Assembly: GCA_964549595.1 (NCBI GenBank) | Contig: CAZJWK010000019.1 | Location: forward strand, 1-37,820 | Length of the DNA: 37,820 nucleotides | Origin: CAZQQN01 sp964549595 | GTDB taxonomy: Bacteria; Bacteroidota; Bacteroidia; CAILMK01; CAYYUA01 | Direction: 5' to 3' | In this document: in pieces, positions 33,841 to 37,820 of the stretch | Layout of the letters: every line of letters starts with the position of its first letter | Position numbering within the stretch: position 1 is the stretch's first letter | The notes under the pieces: model-generated | Databases searched by the model: none | Told to the model about the DNA's origin: nothing | The model's input: the letters and a program-made list of their open reading frames with translations, nothing else | Program-made: the position numbers and the translations under genes

Positions 33841-34908
33841 TCATAAGTTTAAGTGTTCAATATCCTCCTTTGCCCTTTCATAATCCTCTTGCTTCCCTAT
33901 GTCNNNNNNNNNNAACCAATAACCAAGGACGGGATAATGAGTGACTTTTCCCCCATTATTCATCAATTTTTCCATGAGATCCGTGGCATTGTAAAAGGTA
34001 TCCTTGGGGATTTGCTGAATGACCTCCTTTTTCAATAAATAAATACCGCCATTGGAATAATAAGTATAAGTGGGTTTTTCCTTAAGGTCCACAATGTGAT
34101 CCTCATTAGTTTCTAAAACCCCATAAGGAATTTTGACACGATAAGGCACCGTAGCAACCGCCATATCGGCATCTTTTTCCCGGAAATCCAGGAAGAATTC
34201 CTCAAAATCCATGGTAGTCAAAATATCCGAATTCATAACCAGGATGTAGTCATGAGGAAAGTGGTTGATGTAGGGCAAAGCGCCAATGGTGCCTAACGGT
34301 TTGTCATTTTCCCAATGGTAACAAACATTGATGCTTTTTTCACTGCCATCTTTGAAATAGTCTTCAATTTGCTCACCCAAGTATTTAACGGTTAAATAAA
34401 AGGTGTAAATGCCAAATTGCTCATTGAGCCGGTCAATGTTATGCTCCAGGATGGGTTTCCCCCCAACTTCCAATAAAGGTTTGGGTTTATGTTCCGTTAA
34501 AGGACGCAAGCGCTCACCTTTTCCACCGGCCATAATGACGGCATCAACCGGAAGAATGGAATTGCGCTGGCGAAGGTCAAAAACCTTTAAAATCTTATGG
34601 TTTTCATCGAGAAAGGGGATGAATTTGATGTCATTTTGCTTCAATTCTCGTATATAATGAACATCAAACTGGTTTTGCTTCAAGTAACGGAATTGGGTTT
34701 GCATAAAGCGGGAAACCGGAATATCAATGTCTTCTTCGGCTTCCTCAAGCAAATTCCTCCGGATATCCCCATCTGTTAAAGTCCCTACCAGTTTCCCCGC
34801 TTCAGTCACCACAAACAAAATCAGGGATTGATGAACCTTATTAAGTTGCTTCATGGCCTCCCTAACCGTCTTTTCCTGGCTAATGATGTTATTGGAAAAA
34901 TCTTTCAT
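33841..34908 (-). CDS. ptmE: CBS-domain nucleotidyltransferase, PtmE/LegE-like (GlcN-1-P guanylyltransferase)
   Basis: About 355 aa. Residues 1-115 hold a tandem CBS pair (GTLTDGDIRR, then IPFLDENHKILKVFD). Residues 120 to the end form a nucleotidyltransferase with AGGKGERLRPLTEHKPKPLL (127-146) and VMNSDILTTMDFEEF. This fusion is the signature of PtmE/LegE, which makes GDP-glucosamine for the legionaminic acid route. A run of ten Ns (33904-33913) falls near the C-terminus between VLGYW and DIGKQEDYERA. Relatives usually read YWLDIGK there, so perhaps only one base is missing and the frame is kept. Confidence 0.87.
   Translation of the reverse strand: MKDFSNNIISQEKTVREAMKQLNKVHQSLILFVVTEAGKLVGTLTDGDIRRNLLEEAEEDIDIPVSRFMQTQFRYLKQNQFDVHYIRELKQNDIKFIPFLDENHKILKVFDLRQRNSILPVDAVIMAGGKGERLRPLTEHKPKPLLEVGGKPILEHNIDRLNEQFGIYTFYLTVKYLGEQIEDYFKDGSEKSINVCYHWENDKPLGTIGALPYINHFPHDYILVMNSDILTTMDFEEFFLDFREKDADMAVATVPYRVKIPYGVLETNEDHIVDLKEKPTYTYYSNGGIYLLKKEVIQQIPKDTFYNATDLMEKLMNNGGKVTHYPVLGYWXXXXDIGKQEDYERAKEDIEHLNL
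33904..33913. other. Assembly gap (10 Ns) inside the ptmE-like gene
   Basis: Ten Ns, probably a fixed-length scaffold placeholder. The coding frame is consistent on both sides. The piece between this gap and the next (33914-35663) is therefore a separate 1750-bp contig. Confidence 0.97.
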
Positions 34909-35528
34909 GCTATAATTTTTACAGGATTACCATAGGCTTTGCAATTGTCAGGGATGTTTTTGGTAACCACTGAACCAGCCCCTACAATTGTATTTTTTCC
35001 AACTTCGATTCCAGGATTAACTACCGTATTCCCTCCAATTAAAGTTTGCTCGCCAATTTTGACATTGCCTAATAATACTGCCCCGGGTGCAATGTGGGCA
35101 AAAGCCCCTACTTCGCATTCATGTTCTATAATAGACCCTGTATTACAAATAGCCCCTTTTTGAATTTTTGCCGTGGGATTGATGGTAGCATTACCCACCA
35201 CCAAAACACCAGCTTCAATCATTACTTTATCACCAATAATTGCATTCGGATGAATGGCTTTTAAAGGTGCTTTAAGTTCCTTAGTTAAATTTAGTTGGAT
35301 TTTTTTTCGCAAACCATTATCTCCTACTCCAACAAAGAATTCATATTCCGAAAGCGCCTGAATAGTTGTTGGCTTAATTTCATCCCCTAAATAATTCAAT
35401 TCAAAAGGGTTGCTTGCTTTTTCCTGTTTTTCGCAATAATGGCTAACCTGATAATTGCTTTTAGCCAATGCATCAATGGCTACATAAGCATGCCCGGAAT
35501 AACCGATAATACAAACTTCAGTACTCAC
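34905..35528 (-). CDS. PglD/NeuD-like sugar N/O-acetyltransferase (LegH candidate)
   Basis: The product is 207 aa and starts with GTG (35526-35528), which overlaps the TGA of the neuC fragment (GTGA). The N-terminal PglD-type Rossmann subdomain has CIIGYSGHAYVAIDAL (6-21). The C-terminal left-handed beta-helix runs from IHPNAIIGD to YGNPVKII, with NTGSIIEHECEVGAFAHIAPG holding the catalytic His region. Such proteins acetylate the 4-amino group of a UDP-diamino sugar (PglD, LegH) or O-acetylate sialic acid (NeuD). The Leg-type context favours the former. It overlaps the ptmE-like start by 4 nt. Confidence 0.85.
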   Translation of the reverse strand: MSTEVCIIGYSGHAYVAIDALAKSNYQVSHYCEKQEKASNPFELNYLGDEIKPTTIQALSEYEFFVGVGDNGLRKKIQLNLTKELKAPLKAIHPNAIIGDKVMIEAGVLVVGNATINPTAKIQKGAICNTGSIIEHECEVGAFAHIAPGAVLLGNVKIGEQTLIGGNTVVNPGIEVGKNTIVGAGSVVTKNIPDNCKAYGNPVKIIA

Positions 35529-35663
35529 TGTGTAAAATTTACTTTTAAAGCTTTGATTATTTTATCGGCAGCTCCCCCATTCCAATAAATATTTCTTTCT
35601 TGATAGGAGCCCAACTTTTCAATTTTTTGAATGGCTTCTTGAATGGCATTCTTATCAAATAGG
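35525..35663 (-). CDS. 3' fragment of a second, diverged neuC/legG-like gene
   Basis: The last 45 codons and TGA of a hydrolysing UDP-GlcNAc 2-epimerase-like gene, cut at the N gap. The translation reads LFDKNAIQEAIQKIEKLG, then RNIYWNGGAADKIIKAL. It aligns with the C-terminus of the complete neuC in this window (PFDQKAIGQAIQKLREN, then GNIYWNGGAAQAIKTVI), at roughly half identity by eye. The TGA overlaps the neuD-like GTG start, the expected coupling of a neuC-neuD pair. It is not the same sequence as the neighbouring neuC end, so it is a paralogue or comes from another genome. Confidence 0.85.
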
Positions 35664-35673
35664 NNNNNNNNNN
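35664..35673. other. Assembly gap (10 Ns) at a duplicated neuC-neuD junction
   Basis: Ten Ns. On its right lies the start of a neuD-like gene and on its left the end of a neuC-like gene. The true gap cannot be 10 bp if both genes are complete; about 1.5 kb would be needed. The base run CCGGAATAACC directly right of the gap also occurs at the same codons of the other neuD-like gene. Confidence 0.97.
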
Positions 35674-35711
35674 CCGGAATAACCAATTAAACAAATTTCC
35701 TTTTCAGGCAT
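35674..35711 (-). CDS. 5' fragment of a second neuD/pglD-like acetyltransferase gene
   Basis: The ATG at 35709-35711 gives MPEKEICLIGYSG before the N gap. This matches the start of the complete neuD-like protein (MSTEVCIIGYSGH) at the Rossmann first strand and glycine loop. It overlaps the stop of the complete neuC by 8 nt. Only 12 full codons are present, so identity rests on this motif and on the neuC-neuD order. Confidence 0.75.
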
Positions 35712-36822
35712 GAAAGCTTTTTGTTTTTATCACAGTTTTTATCGCTTGAGCAGCCCCTCCATTCCAATAAATGTTGCCACCATCAAAGGTGTGGTTTTCC
35801 CTTAATTTCTGAATGGCCTGACCTATTGCTTTTTGATCAAAAGGCACATGGATCACATTGTCACTGGTCAATCTTCCCTTTTGCCGCACCCCTATATTGA
35901 TCACATAGGTCCCAAAAGAAGCAGCCTCAATGATGCCGCTGGAACTGTTGCCCAACATAAAGGCACAATGCTTCATGGCAGTAAAGTAGGCTTGAGTGCC
36001 CAGATTTTCAATAGCAACAGCTTTTTGGGGATATTGCTCAACAAAACTTTCAATGGCTTTCCGAATGACTGTTTCTTGCGTATCCGCATTGGGCATGGTA
36101 AAAAGGAATTGGAAATCCTCCATTTCCTCCAAAGCAGCCAATAAAGCTTGAATATGAGATTGATTGTTTTGAACATTAACGGTCTCAGGGTGAAGGGTGA
36201 TTAAAATAGTAGGGTAAGATAAATCTATTCCTACTTTTTCTTTAAATTTCTCAAGGGAATAAAGCTTTTGGGTTTGTAAATTATCCAGGCTCAAAGCCCC
36301 TACATTGTAAACATTTTTATCATCATCCACGATCGCCCGCACCTTATCAGCATAGGCTGTTGTCGAAGTGAAATGGTAGTCCGCCATTTGCGTAATGGCA
36401 TGCCTAAATTTATTGTCTATAGCTCCTAAAGTCGTTTCCCCTCCATGAATATGGGCTAATGGTATATTAAAGGGAACAGCAGCACTCACAGCAGCAAACA
36501 TTTCATAACGATCACCCAGGCAAAAGACCAAATCCATCGAATTCTTTTCCTGCTCCCAAACCTTGGAAAATTTCATGGCAGTCAGACTCATGGCTGAAGC
36601 AATGGCCTCTTCACTATCGCCTTGAATTAAAGATTCAATTTTATGACCAATAGGAAACCTGTCATTCTCAATTTGCTCAATGGTAAACCCGTAAAACCTT
36701 GATAAATGTGTGCCAAAAGCTATGACGGAGAGTTCAAAAGCGGGATCTTCATGCAATGCCTTCAATAAGGGCTTATAAATACCATAATCAGCCCGGGAAC
36801 TTGTCAATACACCTATTCTCAC
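35704..36822 (-). CDS. neuC: UDP-sugar 2-epimerase, hydrolysing (NeuC/LegG family)
   Basis: The product is 372 aa with the NeuC signature: TSSRADYGIYKPLL (7-20), CLGDRYEMFA (101-110), AHIHGGETTLGAIDN (123-137), and ITLHPETVN and LGNSSSGIIEA later. It removes UDP (or GDP) from an N-acetylated amino sugar while epimerising C2, giving the six-carbon precursor for the NeuB step. LegG acts on 2,4-diacetamido-bacillosamine and NeuC on GlcNAc; the PtmE-like neighbour points to the Leg type. Overlaps: ATGA with neuB upstream, and 8 nt with the neuD-like fragment downstream. Confidence 0.92.
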   Translation of the reverse strand: MRIGVLTSSRADYGIYKPLLKALHEDPAFELSVIAFGTHLSRFYGFTIEQIENDRFPIGHKIESLIQGDSEEAIASAMSLTAMKFSKVWEQEKNSMDLVFCLGDRYEMFAAVSAAVPFNIPLAHIHGGETTLGAIDNKFRHAITQMADYHFTSTTAYADKVRAIVDDDKNVYNVGALSLDNLQTQKLYSLEKFKEKVGIDLSYPTILITLHPETVNVQNNQSHIQALLAALEEMEDFQFLFTMPNADTQETVIRKAIESFVEQYPQKAVAIENLGTQAYFTAMKHCAFMLGNSSSGIIEAASFGTYVINIGVRQKGRLTSDNVIHVPFDQKAIGQAIQKLRENHTFDGGNIYWNGGAAQAIKTVIKTKSFHA

Positions 36823-37820
36823 GAAAAGTTCTTATAATTAAGCTTATGCCCTTCTTTTAATTCAGTGTTAACCGTCCTTCCCAAAACATGATCTAATTCC
36901 ATTGGTGATATCCCATCCCCCGGACGAACGATGGAAATATCCTCTATCTGAATTTCATGACCTGCGCTTACATCATGCTTCAAATGAAGGCTTTTCCTTG
37001 CAATTTCTTTATTTTGCAGTTCAGAAGAGGAAGGCTTTTTAATACCATCACCCATTGCTGCTTCTACATTTCTTATAGCCTGCACCATGGCTTTCAATTC
37101 ATCCGGCTCCAATGATGCTTTATGATCCGGGCCTTCCATGTTACGGTCCAGGGTCAAATGCTTTTCTATAACTTGCGCACCCATTGCAACGGCAGCTATG
37201 GGTATTTCTGTTCCCATTGTGTGGTCCGAGTAACCTCCATGCACCTGAAAAGCTTCTTGAATTGTTGTCATTGCCTTTAAGTTCACATCTGTCATAGGAG
37301 TGGGATAATCCGTATTGCAATGGAGAATGGTGATATTATCCTTTTCCGTACCTGTATCCATTAAAACTTCCAAGGCATCTTCTATTTCCCCCAAATTGGC
37401 CATTCCGGTGGATAAGATTACCGGCTGGTTATATCGTCCAACGCTTTCCAACAAGGGTTTATTAGTTATTTCCCCGGAGGGGATTTTAAATGCATCTACG
37501 CCCAATTCGTAAAGCTCATCCACCCCTTCCGGATCAAAGGGGGAAGATAAAAATCCAATATTCTTTTCCTGGCAGTATTGTTGCAATTCCTTGTGAGCCT
37601 CATAATCCATCTCAAGCTTTTTCAGCATGTTGTACTGATCAGCTTCATCCTGGTCCAGGTTTTTTGCCTGGTATGAAGCCTGTTTTGCTGTTTTGCTGGC
37701 AGTCTTGTCCGCCTTGAAATATTGAAACTTCACATAATCCGCCCCAGCCTCAACCGCCACATCAATCAATTGCTTGGCGATATTGATATCACCATTGTGG
37801 TTCACGCCTGCTTCGGCTAT
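36819..37820 (-). CDS. neuB: Nonulosonic acid synthase (NeuB/LegI family), 5' end beyond right edge
   Basis: The first codons are missing; the visible part begins IAEAGVNHNGD at the window edge, so the GTG at 37805 is an internal Val and not a start. About 333 residues are present of a typical 335-350. The N-terminal TIM barrel has DYVKFQYFKAD, GFLSSPFD, KIPSGEITN, ILHCNTDYPTP and GYSDHTMG, and the SAF antifreeze-like domain follows (KSLHLKHDVSAGHEI to the end). The enzyme condenses phosphoenolpyruvate with an N-acetylated six-carbon sugar. It overlaps neuC by 4 nt (ATGA). Leg versus Neu specificity is inferred only from context. Confidence 0.93.
   Translation of the reverse strand: MAEAGVNHNGDINIAKQLIDVAVEAGADYVKFQYFKADKTASKTAKQASYQAKNLDQDEADQYNMLKKLEMDYEAHKELQQYCQEKNIGFLSSPFDPEGVDELYELGVDAFKIPSGEITNKPLLESVGRYNQPVILSTGMANLGEIEDALEVLMDTGTEKDNITILHCNTDYPTPMTDVNLKAMTTIQEAFQVHGGYSDHTMGTEIPIAAVAMGAQVIEKHLTLDRNMEGPDHKASLEPDELKAMVQAIRNVEAAMGDGIKKPSSSELQNKEIARKSLHLKHDVSAGHEIQIEDISIVRPGDGISPMELDHVLGRTVNTELKEGHKLNYKNFS

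Noticed and set aside
33904..33913. Frameshift or truncation in the ptmE-like gene
   Set aside because: The reading frame and family motifs are consistent on both sides of the ten Ns, so this is an assembly gap and not a broken gene.
37803..37805. Start codon of neuB at 37805
   Set aside because: The frame stays open to the window edge and encodes IAEAG before this Val, which is part of the conserved NeuB N-terminus.

Overview
The window is one long, AT-rich surface-polysaccharide gene cluster. Every gene I can support reads on the minus strand, so the biological order runs from the right edge (about 37.8 kb) to the left edge. Gene families, AT-rich DNA, tight TAATG and ATGA start/stop overlaps, several sulfotransferases and octamer repeats between genes suggest a member of the Bacteroidota, perhaps marine. 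This placement is an inference, because the window has no rRNA or other taxonomic marker. Two runs of ten Ns (33904-33913 and 35664-35673) show that it is a scaffold, and one of them hides a real structural problem.

Right module (37.8 to 31.5 kb): a nonulosonic acid (legionaminic/sialic-type) pathway with neuB/legI, neuC/legG, neuD/legH-like, ptmE/legE (CBS plus nucleotidyltransferase), a CMP-sugar synthetase (neuA/legF/ptmB), a Gfo/Idh oxidoreductase (ptmF-like) and an SDR (ptmA-like). The gene set resembles the Campylobacter Ptm/Leg locus. The dehydratase and aminotransferase genes (legB, legC) are not here and may lie beyond the right edge. Next to the second N gap lie the 3' end of a second, diverged neuC and the first codons of a second neuD.

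Middle right (31.4 to 26.2 kb): a large GT-B-like capsule-type transferase, a sulfotransferase, then HisF-like, HisH-like and a WbpG/PseA-type amidotransferase. The last three form the known trio that turns an N-acetyl group of a sugar into an acetamidino group. A 651-bp gene-free interval follows. It carries a MITE-like element of about 170 bp with matching inverted ends and 10-bp flanking direct repeats.

Middle (25.5 to 12.8 kb): polysaccharide assembly and decoration genes. These are a GT-B-like transferase, hexapeptide acyltransferases, an extended-SDR epimerase, GT4 and membrane GT2 glycosyltransferases, a methyltransferase, two NodB-type deacetylase-like proteins, a sulfotransferase, a flippase-like membrane protein, a GT39-like membrane transferase and an O-antigen polymerase/ligase.

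Left (12.7 kb to 1): a WbpB/WlbA-like dehydrogenase and a WbpD/WlbB-like N-acetyltransferase (2,3-diamino-2,3-dideoxy-uronic acid pathway), separated by octamer tandem repeats. Then come a CapA-like phosphatase-fold protein, a CapK/PaaK-like adenylating enzyme, three GT4 enzymes, a formyltransferase/GINT1-like fusion, a sulfotransferase broken at a G7 tract, another sulfotransferase, a formyltransferase, a deacetylase and the start of a GT2 gene.

Taken together, the cluster predicts a heavily modified glycan: a nonulosonic acid and probably a diamino-uronic acid, with acetamidino, formyl, acyl, methyl and sulfate groups. Wzx, the initiating transferase and chain-length genes are not in the window.
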